A stretch of DNA of 64,000 nucleotides from Gliomastix tumulicola (Eukaryota > Ascomycota > Sordariomycetes > Hypocreales > Bionectriaceae): the NCBI GenBank assembly GCA_001599755.1, contig BCHX01000006.1, positions 1,971,336 to 2,035,335 of the forward strand. Direction: 5' to 3'. Positions 11,825 to 24,286 of this stretch are shown piece after piece; position 1 is the stretch's first letter; every line of letters starts with the position of its first letter. The notes under the pieces are model-generated. The model was not told where the DNA came from. It did not search any database and was given only the letters and a program-made list of their open reading frames with translations. A program made the position numbers and the translations under genes.

Positions 11825-14477
11825 TCATTTAAGAGCTGAGGGGGTCGCCAGCACTCGCGTAGAGTGAATGGCGGGCGGAGAGGGGNGATCAGGTAAGTGA
11901 ATTGGCCTGATGGTTGATGAGGTGGATGCAGTCGAGGAGGCACTGAAGGCAGGCGCCCGCTTCGGGTCCCAGGGCTCATCACCCAAGACACTCAGATAGC
12001 CACTGCCAACCTTGCCACGTAGGGTCTCAACCTTCAAGCGGTAATTATCTCCGCCAACATTCCAATCAGGCGACTCACCCCGTGTTTCATTTGGAGTGGT
12101 CACGGGGGTGGCGTCCACGTCACCCATGGCCGTGGCATCAACACGGGGAACATCAGGGGCCGCGCTCACTGCCGCAGGAGCAGAGACTTTCCGATCATCA
12201 GAGAGTGTGACAGGAGGAAGGAGGCGGGGCGGAGCTTCATGCGAGACCTGATAGTTCCTCTCAAGGTCATTGTCAGGAGGAGATGGCAAGGCCTTTTGGA
12301 GGTCCGGCAGGTTGTGGAAAGCTGTCGACTCGCCCGTTGCCAGGTCGACGATTCGTCGCTTTGGCGTTTTGCGGCGTCTTGAGGAACTCGTATTCACCTC
12401 GCTCATGACAGCTTTGGGCACAGGCTTATCCTTCCGAAGGGTGTTGGCTTCTTTGGAGGGACCGTAGATAATTGCCGGCTTGCTGACGTCCACTGGAGGG
12501 ACCTCTGGCGTGGAAGCCCTCACAACAGGTACCGAGTCTGGGATAGGCACACGTTCAATGAGAGCGCGGCGCTCCGAGTATGTTGGGCCAGTACCATCGA
12601 TGATGATGTCCTCTGTATGGCCAGGGGTCTTGCGGAAGAGGTTGAAGATGGTCACCCGGTAGTCCTTATGCGTTCGGACGAAGGGGTTACCTTCAACCCA
12701 GATCTCGCGGAGATCTGGGATGCCAGTCAGCCTTGCCAATTCCATCGGGTCGGCAAGGCGATTATCTCGAAGGTCCAGTCTTTCAAGGGGGAACAGCTTC
12801 TCAATACCGGCCAAAGACTGCAGTCTGTTGCCACGAAGATTGAGTGCGGTAATTGCTGGAAGGGGGCTCCGAGTCAGAGACTGCAGCGAATCAATCATGC
12901 AGTGAGCAAGGTTGAGGGCCCTGAGAGCAGAGAGAGAAGCAAGGCTGTCTGGGATCTGAGTGAACAGATTAACAGACAGGTCGAGCGAGTACAACGTATT
13001 GGCCAACGGGACTAAGCTGGCAGGAGTGATGGAAGTCATGGAGTTGTCGGCAAGACTGAGGTGCCTCAGGAAACGCCATTTCGATGCTGGCAATACGCCT
13101 GCAGCAAGGAGGTTCCCTGTACTACCTCTGCTGTGGTAGTGCCATGAGTCCGAGAGACTTGAATGTGAACTGCCAGAGCCAGACCTCCGAATTCGCTGCG
13201 ACGATCGCACATGGGTAGAGTGGTTGCGGGTGTGTCCTGGCCGCGAAGGGGAGTTACTCCGGGGTCGAGTGTTCTTCCTCGGGCTGTTTGACAGCTCATC
13301 ACCGTCAAATTTCAAAGACGGGTTTGCCGAGTCAGAAGCACTGCCGTCCTCGATGGCGTGTTCGCTGGTGGTCAGAGACCCGACTTTGAGGTCACCGACC
13401 GAGGAGCGCGGTTCGGAGAGCGGAGCCGTCAAGGACCTCTGCAACTCCTGATGAGATGGCACTATCGAACCTCTGCGTGGGCTACTATGGTAACCCACTG
13501 TCGTCGTCGGTGATGACTGCGTCTTCGATGTACGTCGCCGTCTCTTGTCCATGTCGTCCAGAACAATATCCACGAGAATATCGGCAGGGTCCTCGATTCC
13601 AGCGCGTTTGAGAGAAAGCGATCGGAGCTGATCAGCAACACGGTCCCAGCCAAAGAATTGGCGGAAGTCGATGCTGTTAATCTCCAGAGCCTGGAGGTTC
13701 TTGAAGACGTACAGCGGTACGGCGGAGTCGAAAGGGAACTCTTCGTAACCTCGAATCAGCCTCGCTCGCCAGTCAGGGGCCAGACGAAGACAGGGGATCT
13801 TGGTGAAGGCCGAGTATAGGTATTTGAGGTCGGCCTGGAGAGCCGCCTTTTGACGCTCCGTCCTGGCAGCAGAAATGCTAGCACCGATGCCTAGGCTTGC
13901 CCACAAGGCAGACATGCCCGACATGACGCTCCTAACGCTCGACACCGACCGAATAGAACCGACATCCGAATCACAGCTGCGCGACCGCTGCGTGTTGCTC
14001 AAGAACGAGACATAGTTGGCCGAGGTGGAGCTATCGTGCAGATTCTCTAAGCGCACCTTCATAGGTCCAACAGAGATTCCAAGCTCTTCAAAGCGGGAGA
14101 GGAGATAGAATAGATGGTGCGGCGTCAGAGCCAACTTTGCTGACTTCGCATTATGCTGTGCGAGGCTGAGGGAGCCGAAGGAGAAGGACGCGGCCAACGA
14201 GCCCGATACGGAGGATGAAGTGGAAGGACGGTCGGGGAGGGTCGGTGATTTCGGTATCGTCGCGGCGCTCGTGCTCTGGGTCGGTCGGTGGCGTGTTTCG
14301 CGCCTCTGAAACTGGAGTGCATTGGCGAGGGCCTTTTCATGGGTTCGCACAAAGCCAGCCAGTTGCTGTGGGCGGCGGCGTCAGCAGTCTGTAGGTACCC
14401 GATCGTGTGGGCTTGTCTCGCAAAGCAGGAACCCGGAGACGTACCTTTATGAATAGTTCGCCGTCTTCCGAGTCCAT
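11825..14477 (-). CDS. Leucine-rich-repeat protein of unknown function
   Basis: Exons on the - strand: 14445-14477 and 11825-14365, giving 857 aa. A tiny first exon encodes 11 residues (MDSEDGELFIK); the second begins QLAGFVRTHEKALANALQ. The N-terminal 300 residues are helical and Ser-rich. A Ser/Arg-rich disordered stretch lies at about 280-440. Around 440-575 there are five or six LRR units (LRHLSLADN, LYSLDLSVN, LRALNLAHC, ITALNLRGN, LERLDLRDN) ending in an LRR-cap-like WVEGNPF. The remaining tail is disordered. Fungal relatives of this layout are annotated only as LRR proteins; no catalytic motif is visible, so a scaffold role is the most that can be inferred. An adjacent in-frame Met at 14480 is equally possible as start. 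The sequence has one undetermined base at 11886, near the C-terminus, which leaves one residue unknown. Confidence 0.88.
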
Positions 14478-16467
14478 CATGACTGGCTCCTGCACATTGA
14501 AGGGGAACCGAGTCGAGAGGAACGGCAAGAGGGCGTCCGTGGAAATATGTCCCGCGAGCTAGCTAGGCAGTCCGTTGAGGGCTTGCCCGCCACAAGCGAA
14601 CCGCTGGACCTCGGTAGGTTTAAGAAAAGAGGAAAGCAGAGGCTGTGGTCGAGTACTCGTTAGCGTGAGGGCAACGGCGCTGAAGTAAAACACGACTCGG
14701 AAGAATCAAGGCTCAGCCCGGCGAAGAATGCAGTTGCGAGCGGGAGCGGCTTGGCCAAGCGGCGCATCAAACAGACAGTATAGACGAAACAGACGCAAAG
14801 CGAGGGGATGAGGGGACTCGTACAACCTCCCACATTACATCTCACGCAACCCAATGACGCACCAGTTCCAATCACGGCGGGCAACACAAAAAAAGGCGAG
14901 ACGACGACTTCGGTGTTCAGGCAGGAATGCGCGGGCGGGGAAAACGGTCGCAACACAAGAGAGCGAAGGCTGGTTGCCTTTCAAACGGTTCCAGACACCC
15001 AGCGCGAAGGGGAGGAAACGCAAGGCCTCGAGCGACGGGAGGACAAACAATTTTATCGGCTGATGGATGGAACGTAGGGCAAACAGGTTGCCCGCCAAGT
15101 TTAGACGGGAAATGAAGTGCAGAAGTGTAAAAACTCGAGAGGTGAGTCCTTCGCCGGGTCTGGACGCAGGAAAAAACGCAAAACAAAAACAAGGCAACAG
15201 CGACCTCCAAAGTGGCCGGGCGTTCTTTCCAAGGCAAGCAAACAACATTAACAAGCAGGGTGGAAGGGACAAAAATAAAAATAAAATAAAAAGAAGGATT
15301 CAGTGACTCACCACGTAATGCTGCTCTCGACTCCCCGGCGTTCGTATAGATGAAGACACGAAAACCGCCCACGAAGCTCTCACCACGTCCGTCTCCCAGA
15401 ACAATGGAGTGGTTCGCGATGGTGAGGAAGAGGACGAGAAGAATAGGCGCCGCGACCCGTGCCTACAAATAATCTCCAGATATGAAAGGACCGGGCGCTG
15501 ACGAGGGGTAGGCCGAGTGAACAGGGGGGGTAGACAGGCCAATGCGAGGAGAAGAAGAAAAAAACAGAGAAACCACCCGGTCGGCATATGCTCATAAAAC
15601 AAAAAAAGTCCCAGGACCCTAGGATCTCCTCCGTGAGTGGACGCTTCTCTTGTCAGAGAAGATGCAGAAGAAAGGAAGGGTCCCAGGAAAAAGGTCTGGA
15701 GTCGAGGGGACCGACAGGCATTAGTATCGCAGGACGTGAAGAAAAACAGCCGCCGCGAGGCGCTGCAGCAGATGGAAGAGGCTCTTGGCCGCAGGTGGCC
15801 AGTGGCCACTCATTCCACAGAGGGCCTCAGAGGGAGCACACCATCCAGTTGACTGGACCCGCCGCTGCGACCAGCAGGGCAGGGGGTAACCCTGGGAACT
15901 GCGCTGCTAGGCCTGCTAAGCCTGCTAGGGCCTGCAGCGCCCAGCGACTCCACCGCGTGACCCCTGCTGGTTTTACATTAGCACTACAGGCCCTCTGCAA
16001 GCCTCCTCAGATTTGCTGCCAATATGACCGGGTCTAATTTGCGCGTACGGATTACGAGCAGCTCGTGTCTTGGGCGCCTCGTACCATTGACGGGCCTGTG
16101 ATTGATATCGGGATCTCGACCCTGGGCTGGACTCCATATTCCCGTCCGTCTGCGACTGTCGTCGGAGGCGAAGACACAACAATCCCATATCACGGGTTGC
16201 TAGCCTGGCGCTATTTACAGGTCTCGCTCTCACCGTTACTCAGCTTCTCACCACCATCTCCGCGACCCATCACCTCTTTCGAGCTGAACTAGACGCTTTC
16301 ATCCGGCCTGCGTCTGCGTCAGCGTCATCGTCAACCACACTCGACTCCCAGGCGTGTCCTTGGCCACCTGATTGGGGAAAGGTCACAAGCTGCATGCATG
16401 GTGGACCAGGCGGCAGCACATCGAATTACACGTGCATGAATTATGTACTGGGTACCTGTTGGTCCTG

Positions 16468-16543
16468 AGGGCTCCAGCCTCCAAAGGGACTCCAACAGGG
16501 CTCCCAAAGGGCTCCAAAAGGGCTCCAAAAGGGCTCCAGAAAG
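16468..16543. repeat. Degenerate 11-bp tandem repeat
   Basis: About six imperfect copies of an AGGGCTCCAAA unit. The last three copies are nearly identical; those to the left carry substitutions and small length changes. It lies in intergenic DNA with no gene attached. Confidence 0.75.
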
Positions 16544-19500
16544 CTCAGACCTCCGTCCACGGGTGGTGACAGCCCCAAGACGACGTGCGACAACGATATC
16601 CCACCCGTAGCCAATAGGACGCCCCTCCTCATCTTGCTGGAGCACAATGACGAGCCCAGGCAAATCGTCTGATCGGCTCGGACCAGACGAATGCCACGAT
16701 GCATGCTGCATGCGACTGGCCGCTATCGGTCCAGAGTGTACTCCGTACATCCCTACTTAGGTAATGTTCATCCTCCACTTGAGCCGAAGTGGCGGCAGTC
16801 TTGGGACTCTTGGGGAGTTTCCCAACGTCCATATCATCTCCTAGCGTGGTTTGGGACAGCGTCTTACTAACTCCCGGGCGAGTTCAAGGGTCCTCAAGAG
16901 GCGAGAGATAGTGGCAGGCTAACCACAACGACACTCTACTCGTATTACAGGACTGCCTTCAAGATAACAGACTGTCCAGAGCAGTCCTCCCTTCCCCACG
17001 AAGTATTTGTGAAGATCTTTCTCGAACTTGGGGGCCATTCAGTGCGTCATGACATCTGTGTGCCCTCCACGATCTACCACGGCATATACCTGTTGGTACC
17101 GTCGGTGTCCGTTGCCGTCCTCGCGTGCAACCTTTCACGCATCCGTGAAGTCATCCGTCTCCGGTCAAACAAACATCTCGTGGGCTGCCCCGGCGGGCTT
17201 GCCACTCATTTATTTGGAGGGAACATCCGGCGCGGCATGATCCTCTGTCGCTCCCTGACACCGAGCGTCTTCCGACGATATCAACGTTCTGAGGTCGTCC
17301 AAGCGACTATCGGATATCTCATTGGTGCCGCCTCGGCCACGCCAAGAAGAAGCATGGACCAGGCAGTTCTCTGGCTAGTCCAGGTGATGAAGACAGCCGA
17401 GAGATTTTCTACGGCGTCGTCAACTCCCTGCACGCACTAGCCCTTAGCGGGCTTGGAAGGATAGGTGGGGGACTGCTTGGCATCCGAGATTGGCACCGAA
17501 GAGTTGACACCTGTGACCTCCAATGGCGAGACGCTGCTCCGCCTGGACGCCGCCGACGGGGACGGTTCTGACGACACCGTTGCGACGTTGCGGGATTCCT
17601 CGTCGTGCGTTCGTGATGCCGGTATCCAACCTCACGTCACGGCGCGCAACACTACGCCTGCACAACCCCGGAAGATCATGGTACGATGGGACGACCGGCG
17701 TGGAGGTTATCCCCGGGGGCATCGAGCTGTGTAAGTGATTGCTCAGCCAACCTCCCCCTTTTGACAGCCAGAGCGTCACCCCGATCCTGTCTAGTGTAGT
17801 GTATCGTGGCTACTAACCAAGAGTAGCTTGTGATGAACCAGACATTTGATCAAAAAAAAAAAACGATGGCATCGTGCTCTGATCAGGAGCGGGCTATGAG
17901 ACTGAGACCTGCCCCCAACACGAATGCGGAATACGGAACAGTCTGTGGGCGTGTCTCACTGCCTGGTCCCGTGGATAGTGATATACAAGCCCAAGACGAC
18001 GCTGTTCGTCCGCCCGCGATGATCTGTACTCAGGAAGGTATGTAGTTGCAAGCGGGAATGAAGACTGGAGTAGATCCCCAGCCTCGAGTCTTACGACAGC
18101 GGCAAAGGCGCTCGCCAGACCCAACGAGCCAAGCGGATGGCTGGTTGATTGGCACGAAACAAAACTGGGATTCGTCACAGAAACGGGCGAGCGGCCTCTA
18201 GGACGGTCCCCACACCGGACTCTCTGTCTTGGGACTCTTCTGGAGGCTAGCTCCGGCCGGCGTCGCTCACAAAGCGGTCACTGGACCGTGGTTTAGTGGC
18301 GCACGCTGGCGAGAGGCCGTGGGCGGGTGAGCGTCAACGGCGGCGTTGCAAGGTATTATTTCCTGTTGGGTTTAGGTTTATCGGCCGTGAGAAGGCATCG
18401 GATAGGGTCATCTCCGTGGTGAAATCATTCAACACCGTCGGGATGGGTTGACCCTTGATCCATGGCGTCGTCGTCAATCTGGATTCTAACGGCAGCATCT
18501 GGATTCCGAATCCCGGCTGATGCTATTCCCGCCTGCCCCTCCCGTCTTTTTTTTTCTTGTCTTCTAGCGGGCAGGCTGCAGGCAGCGGCGATGCAGACCT
18601 TGGTCAAAGCAAGATGGCGCAAGCTGGACCATGTTACGTACCTTTATGTACTGATGATCGACGAAACTTCAACGCTGGCCAGGACAAAGATGGGCGTCCA
18701 TCACCATTGGACCGGACTCTGCGTCCGCTATGTCATGGCTCTCCACAGCGGTATCATCTTGCGTCTCCCAAGTCCCTAGTTGCGCACCCCGCGTCGAGAA
18801 GTGCGTTTGATGTGCCCCTCCACATACAGCCAGAGGGAGAGAGGGCGGTGATACCGTGTGCTTGGCGGAAACTGACCAACGAGGTGCTGCTCAGCGTCTG
18901 GAACAACGTCATCATGGAGAATGTTGATAAAATACCGTGATATATCCCCAACTCAGGTTTTCTGCATTCCGTCGCGGCTCGTCCTCGGTCGTGTCGTGTG
19001 ATTCTCAGAGGGCTATTGAAAAGCATAATGACTCTGATAAGACAAGACGATGTCACGTATATATTATTGATTCACCCATAACCCCCATTGGCATGCACAC
19101 AGCGATGTCTTACCTTGCAGACGTCTCGCAGCATCGGATCTCGACCATCTTGAGCATCCTCAGACCCCACTCGTTCACCGCCTCCTCGTCGACGAGGCTT
19201 GCCACTTCTCCCTCCCGCTCTGTTCCTTTCTCCTGTGCTCAGCACCCATCATTTCCTGTTACCGACGACAAAAGAGGGGTCGATAAGCGCCTTCTCGTGA
19301 GCCTACCGGACCCTTGAGGTGAAGCCAGATGCTGATTTGATAGGCCGGGGTTGGACAGAGCACAGATCATTTGAGCCAAGACAATGCTGCTCGACGAGTA
19401 AGATTGTCCCTCCCACTTCCAAGACTTCCCACTCGCTCTCTCTCGTGAGTCCGTGACCGGTCCCGGTGTGTCTCGTCCCTCTCTGTCTCTTGTGTTGGTT

Positions 19501-20195
19501 GGTCCGACCTACAAGTCACGACTACATGCGACAAAAGGCCATACACCAACAGTTAGAAGCCTGGAGCATGGCCCGGTCAGTGGTCCGGAACCGAAACACC
19601 ACTTTCGTGACAATCCGCTCTAGCGACAAAGAATCTCTGAAACAGCCCGGGTGTTCGCCGGCGCGACTTGTCCGTTTCTCTCGAGGTTCTCTGACCTACC
19701 TAATCGAGACATGAAACGGCCTTCTCCCTCTTATCACAGGTCCCCTCTCGCTCTGTGCTTCGTCGTCTTCTTTCCCCCGGCGACGATCTTGTCTTTGTTG
19801 AACACAAGAAGAGGGGGGAAGGGAGGGAGAAAAAAATCCCCCATGCCCATTCTCCCGTCTTACTGTCTCCAGAATCCCATCTGCCGGGACACACAGACAC
19901 CATCACAGGCACTATTTTACCCAAGTACCCCGAGTGACAAGGCCAATGTTACATCTGTGTTGTCCCGCGCGCTGGTGTGTCTTTTGTCTCTCCCGTCCTC
20001 TTTTTTTTTTACGGGGATTGATAGACATCCCACGTCCTCGAACAGCCCAAGTCGCGTCGCTAGCGAGAGGTAGCGAGTCCACTTGGCTGCATGAGGGATG
20101 GGAATCTTGCGGCGCAGAAAGGCTGGGATCATCTCGCAAATCTGCTTTCTGCCCGCTTTCCCTAGCAGGCAAGTTAAATGATGGCTGGCCTACTT

Positions 20196-20215
20196 GGCTG
20201 GCTGGCTAGCTGGCT
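20196..20215. repeat. Short GGCT repeat
   Basis: Five GGCT-like units with one variant. Intergenic. Confidence 0.7.
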
Positions 20216-20401
20216 AATATGCGATTCTGAACCAATGAGGCTCTCAGAAGGCAGGATTGACATATCGCCATCCTTCCAGCGATCTTCGCCAGAACCCCCT
20301 CGAGCCAACACCCCCGCAGTTCGCAAAGGACAGCTGAAGGAATGCCAGTGAGACAGCGTCATGCAGGCATGTCTCAGTCGAGAAATTGATCCTCTGATGC
20401 G

Positions 20402-20426
20402 ACACACACACACACACACACACACA
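20402..20426. repeat. Microsatellite (AC)12
   Basis: A perfect dinucleotide array of 25 nt, intergenic. Confidence 0.97.
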
Positions 20427-21223
20427 GAGAAACACATTATGTCTCTCTCGTTCTGCTTTCTTCCGTGTGGTCTACTCCGACCCCTCCATTCCAGTGGCTA
20501 ACGTGCTACATGTCTTCGACCACACAATTTCGCACACAACCCAAGGTCCTCACCGCTGTTTTGCTGGTGTGGCACACGCCCAAGCTCGGGAGGATGCGAA
20601 TACATATCTGGTCCGCTATTCGCCCGTCCAGAGGCAAGCTGAAGATGGAAGAGTGGCTGCAGCGCCATGCATACGGAATGCTCCTCCTCTTCCCCCCGTC
20701 CCTCTGGTGTGCCACCCTTTATTACGTCGACGGGGGGTTGAGTCTTGCTCCTCTGTCATCCTGATGTGATGGAGAGGCTATGCTGTCCGCGATCGGATCC
20801 TAATCTGCATCCCAATTCCGGGGTGGCGAATTCGACGATACCTATTGAGAGAGAGCATCAATCTCGACATCGCGATGCCATGCAGTAGGCCATCTCGTCT
20901 AGCCTCCCCGTAGACTCGCGGCTTGCTTACCTTGGTTAAGATAGAGCAGATGCCATCCGTCACCGTGCCGCTGTGCTAGGCTCAAGTGAGCCCCAAGACC
21001 GCCTTCGTATTTTCATCGTGGAAGCTGCGTCTGCATGTGCTGCGCTCGCAGTGCCCGCCTGAATCCCGCTTAGTTCATGAGTTTCCGTCCTCCGATCACT
21101 GCGCCTGCCCCCTCCATGCACACCAACTCTCACGCGTGCTATTCATTGGAGGTGCGCGATGTCCAATCGGCGGTCGAAAATCTCGCAACCTCCTCACAGC
21201 TGAGACATGCATATCGCAATGTC

Positions 21224-21252
21224 CTCTCTCTCTCTGGGTGTGTGTGTGTGTG
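21224..21252. repeat. Compound CT/TG microsatellite
   Basis: A CT run, a short GGG spacer and then (TG)7; intergenic. Confidence 0.9.
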
Positions 21253-21600
21253 GGTGGTATGGTTCCGCCCCCCCGATTCACACCGCCCAGCAAGCAGAAA
21301 CGTGAGGCGGCCGCCGGTATGCCCGGCACAGCTGCCATCCATCAAGGCGCATTCGTGAATTTTTTTTACCCCGCGGCATGACTCTCTGCGTGTAAGTGGG
21401 TGTGAAGCCACGGACTCGGCGGTGAAGTCGAGACGCACTTCAGCCATGCACGGCAACACATCTTCACCAAACGCAGTTGGATGGAGGGAGGGTCGGCTCA
21501 TCTTGACAACTTTATCCCTTCCTTCTACACACGTTACGACAACCACCTGATGATTCGTCCGTCTGGCCCGGCCCGGTGTGGAAGGGGCTAGATTCTCTGC

Positions 21601-21624
21601 CCACCACCACCACCACCACCACCA
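21601..21624. repeat. Microsatellite (CCA)8
   Basis: Eight perfect CCA units in intergenic DNA. Confidence 0.95.
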
Positions 21625-22237
21625 CCCAACCAGATAGATGGAGGGGAGCATTCGGAAGCCGACTCAGAAGTGTCAACGCTAGCTTATCCTGTGTGACAAG
21701 TTGTATACATGCCCCGTCTCAGCCCGTGATTGGTCTTTGCCTGCACAACGAGGTCGCAGTGCAGATAACTCTACTCGCTCTTGTCCTGCAGGTCTCGGTC
21801 GATGCGACGCTGCGCCTTCAAACGGGCGCCGCAAACGCGTACCCAAATGCAAGCCCGCTGCTGACGGGCTGCGTCTGGTAGGTAGGTCTGGCTGGCGTGC
21901 CCGAGCCGAGCTGAACGGTGCGAATCGAGCAGTGATCAGATGCGGTCTTGCATGCCCCCAGCATTGCTCAGCTAGAAGGGGGACGAATGTGTTGGAATCG
22001 TCAAGATAACGGAATGCATGCTGATACGAAGGAAAAGGGGGCAAGTGTGTTTCTCTGATATCATCGTACAGGCGACGCTCTGCCGTGTGTATCTCGTAGA
22101 GGCCGCTGACACTATTGCCAGATCTCCCGAGACAGGGTTTCCTTGTCGAGATGGCCACTGACCGCCACATCGCCACCCACGTAGATGCCAATTCGGCGAA
22201 GCCATCCGCACATCGCCATCGCCATCAATTCTTGATC

Positions 22238-22261
22238 TTTTTTTTTTTTTTAAAAAAAAAA
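22238..22261. repeat. T14-A10 homopolymer palindrome
   Basis: Fourteen T followed directly by ten A, flanked by GATC and TCC. It could form a hairpin or act as a nucleosome-excluding tract; exact length is prone to sequencing error. Confidence 0.9.
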
Positions 22262-23299
22262 TCCTATTTCGCGCGCGCCTATAGATGTCCTAGATAGTGG
22301 CACGCGCGGGGCCATTTCCCTCCTCTCTGTCTCCTCAGGACCAAGCCCGAAAGAAGATAGTCGAAGCTGAGGGAAACGCCTGACCTCGGTCTTCAGCAGG
22401 GTAGATGGGCCGGTTGCGTATCCGATCTCGACGGCGATCAGCCAGTCGTCGATAAGTCGTAGGAGAAAAGAATTGTCAGCATTGGAGAATGATGGGACTT
22501 GCATGATGCATTAGGTGTGCAGTAGTTAGTTAGTCTTGCTTTATGCAGCTTATCCCAATTCGCGTCCGCGGAGTGCGACCCCTTTTGAGGTGGCTAGCTT
22601 AGAGTTTTTCCTGCATGACAAGCTCCAACCGGTGGAGGTGTGCTGACGAGTTGCATGATGAGGCGACACCTCGATGCGCACCAGACTTGGTCACTGTGTT
22701 GTGAAGACGAAAGTATAGGTTAAGGAGACGTTAATGGTATAGCGATGGACGGAGTTGGTCGTTGGACTGTACGGAAACCACAGCTATGCTGAGATTGTGC
22801 CTCGCACTTTCATCCAATGGCAAATCATGGGAGGCCAAAAGCTATAGCTATAGCACACTTGCCGTGAATATGCTCTCACTCCAGCCGTGGCTCAGGCCTG
22901 CCTTTGACAGCCCATGGACACCGTCAACGAGTGGTCGCAGTGAAAGCTGCGAATGAACGCTACGTTCTGGTGATCGCAGTCCGTCGGAGCCAGGCGATTG
23001 GGGAGACAATTGTATACGAATGACACCTTCGAATAGGTAGGTAGCTGTAGATGAAGCTGTCGAGCATGGAAAGGTTAATATCAAAGCAAGTGAACCGCAC
23101 CCAGGTTCAGGCACCTTGGCAACTTCAAAGGTAAATGTAGGTAAGGGACAAATGGTATTGGTAGGGTGGTATTTTACATCGACTCGTCGTCACCCTCTGC
23201 GCCGGTCTAGATTCATACACTATAGATACAATTAGCAATGACAGTGTCCGCTTGATCCTTGTACACGCATGTCCATGTGCTCCCTCACTGGTTTCTTCC

Positions 23300-24286
23300 T
23301 TATTTCGCCTTCACGGGCACCAGCTTCTCCAACGTCCGGAATCCATCGTGGGCAAAGCCATTGACCACATTGACCTTGTAGCTCTTCTTGTCGATGATAA
23401 TAAACCCCCATCCCATATCCGTCCAAGCGGACCGAACGCCACGGAACAGGCCCAGGAAGGCCCGGCCCATCCTCCGGAACGGCATCGTCAGGAGACGGTC
23501 CATGTCCTTCTTCATGAGATCCTTCTGCCTCTTCTCCTCGGAACGCTTCAGCCTCTCCCTCCTCAGCTCAGGGACGTACTCGTCGGGCAGCGAGAAGCGG
23601 GAGCGAAGTGAGACCTTGTCCAGCGGCACCGTGACGATCCTGGGCTTCAGGAAGGGCAGCGCGCTGTTCACCGTCAGCTCCAGGTTAAGCTGAGGAGCCT
23701 GGGAGTGCAGCCGCATGCTCGGGCCGCCGGCTGTCGAGCTCTGCGTGGTTGCGGGAGGAGGATGAACGGGAATCGCCCGGATCGTCCTGACGATATTGAA
23801 TGTCTTTTTGAGCAGGAAGAACCCCAGGGCCCCGAACAGCACGTATGACACGCCGTAGGTCCAGCTCACGAACTGGGGGACGCCCTCTGGCTGGACCACC
23901 ACCTGGGGACCCGTGAGCGCCGTCCACGCCAGCATCGATAGCCCGCTCGTCCAGCACCCAAAGGTAAACCAGAAACTGGACGGCGCCTCGTACAGGACCG
24001 TGGGCGTGTGTTTCGCTGCCAGGCTCTTCACGAGCGCGTAGCCGCTGGGGCCCTGGGTAACCGGTTGTGGAATCCCTTGAGGCTGAAACTTGGGGTGCGG
24101 CGACGCTGCTCTCGCGGGCTTCGCAGCTGATTTCGGCGTAGCCTTCGGTTGTGCCTTGAATCTACATATCGAGGACGAGAAGAAGCGAGGTCGTGACGGG
24201 GCAAGGAGGTCGGCGAGGATAGGGCGTGGGTTGAAGAGAAGTCTTGGGGTTGCGGGGTGCAGCAGACCCCTCGAGAGGCTTGCCAT
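23300..24286 (-). CDS. Mitochondrial membrane protein, TMEM223/Mrx15-like
   Basis: Single exon, 328 aa. The first 45 residues are rich in Arg, Ser, Leu and Pro with no acidic residue before Asp-26, a typical mitochondrial presequence (MASLSRGLLHPATPRLLFNP). Two hydrophobic segments follow at about 104-126 and 139-160, the first preceded by VLYEAPSSFW and the second followed by KKTFNIVRTIRAIPV. The C-terminal half is soluble and basic, with a Lys/Arg-rich helix at about 250-285. The layout of two membrane helices followed by a matrix domain containing a TVPLDKVSLRSRF-type strand resembles TMEM223/yeast Mrx15, inner-membrane proteins linked to mitochondrial ribosomes and complex IV biogenesis. 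That assignment is from memory of the family and moderately sure; the mitochondrial membrane location is more secure. Start is the first true ATG in frame. It faces the PDH gene across 536 bp. Confidence 0.78.
   Translation of the reverse strand: MASLSRGLLHPATPRLLFNPRPILADLLAPSRPRFFSSSICRFKAQPKATPKSAAKPARAASPHPKFQPQGIPQPVTQGPSGYALVKSLAAKHTPTVLYEAPSSFWFTFGCWTSGLSMLAWTALTGPQVVVQPEGVPQFVSWTYGVSYVLFGALGFFLLKKTFNIVRTIRAIPVHPPPATTQSSTAGGPSMRLHSQAPQLNLELTVNSALPFLKPRIVTVPLDKVSLRSRFSLPDEYVPELRRERLKRSEEKRQKDLMKKDMDRLLTMPFRRMGRAFLGLFRGVRSAWTDMGWGFIIIDKKSYKVNVVNGFAHDGFRTLEKLVPVKAK

Larger units (their letters stand above)
14478..23299. other. Gene-poor stretch with many simple repeats
   Basis: About 8.8 kb without a recognisable gene. 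It starts with the LRR gene's upstream region and ends with the 3' flank of the TMEM223-like gene. Open frames are short (at most about 170 codons), overlap on both strands and lack family motifs. One frame at 17009-17440 (+) has 143 codons but no recognisable domain. Simple repeats are scattered through it and listed separately. Base composition is not strongly AT-biased, so it does not look like heavily RIP-mutated transposon DNA. Confidence 0.5.

Noticed and set aside
17009..17440. 143-codon frame on the + strand as a gene
   Set aside because: Some hydrophobic stretches but no recognisable family, no clear signal peptide and competing frames on both strands. It is kept only as a mention.
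14478..23299. Transposon or RIP-mutated repeat
   Set aside because: No transposase or reverse-transcriptase motifs, no terminal repeats found, and no strong AT/TA bias.
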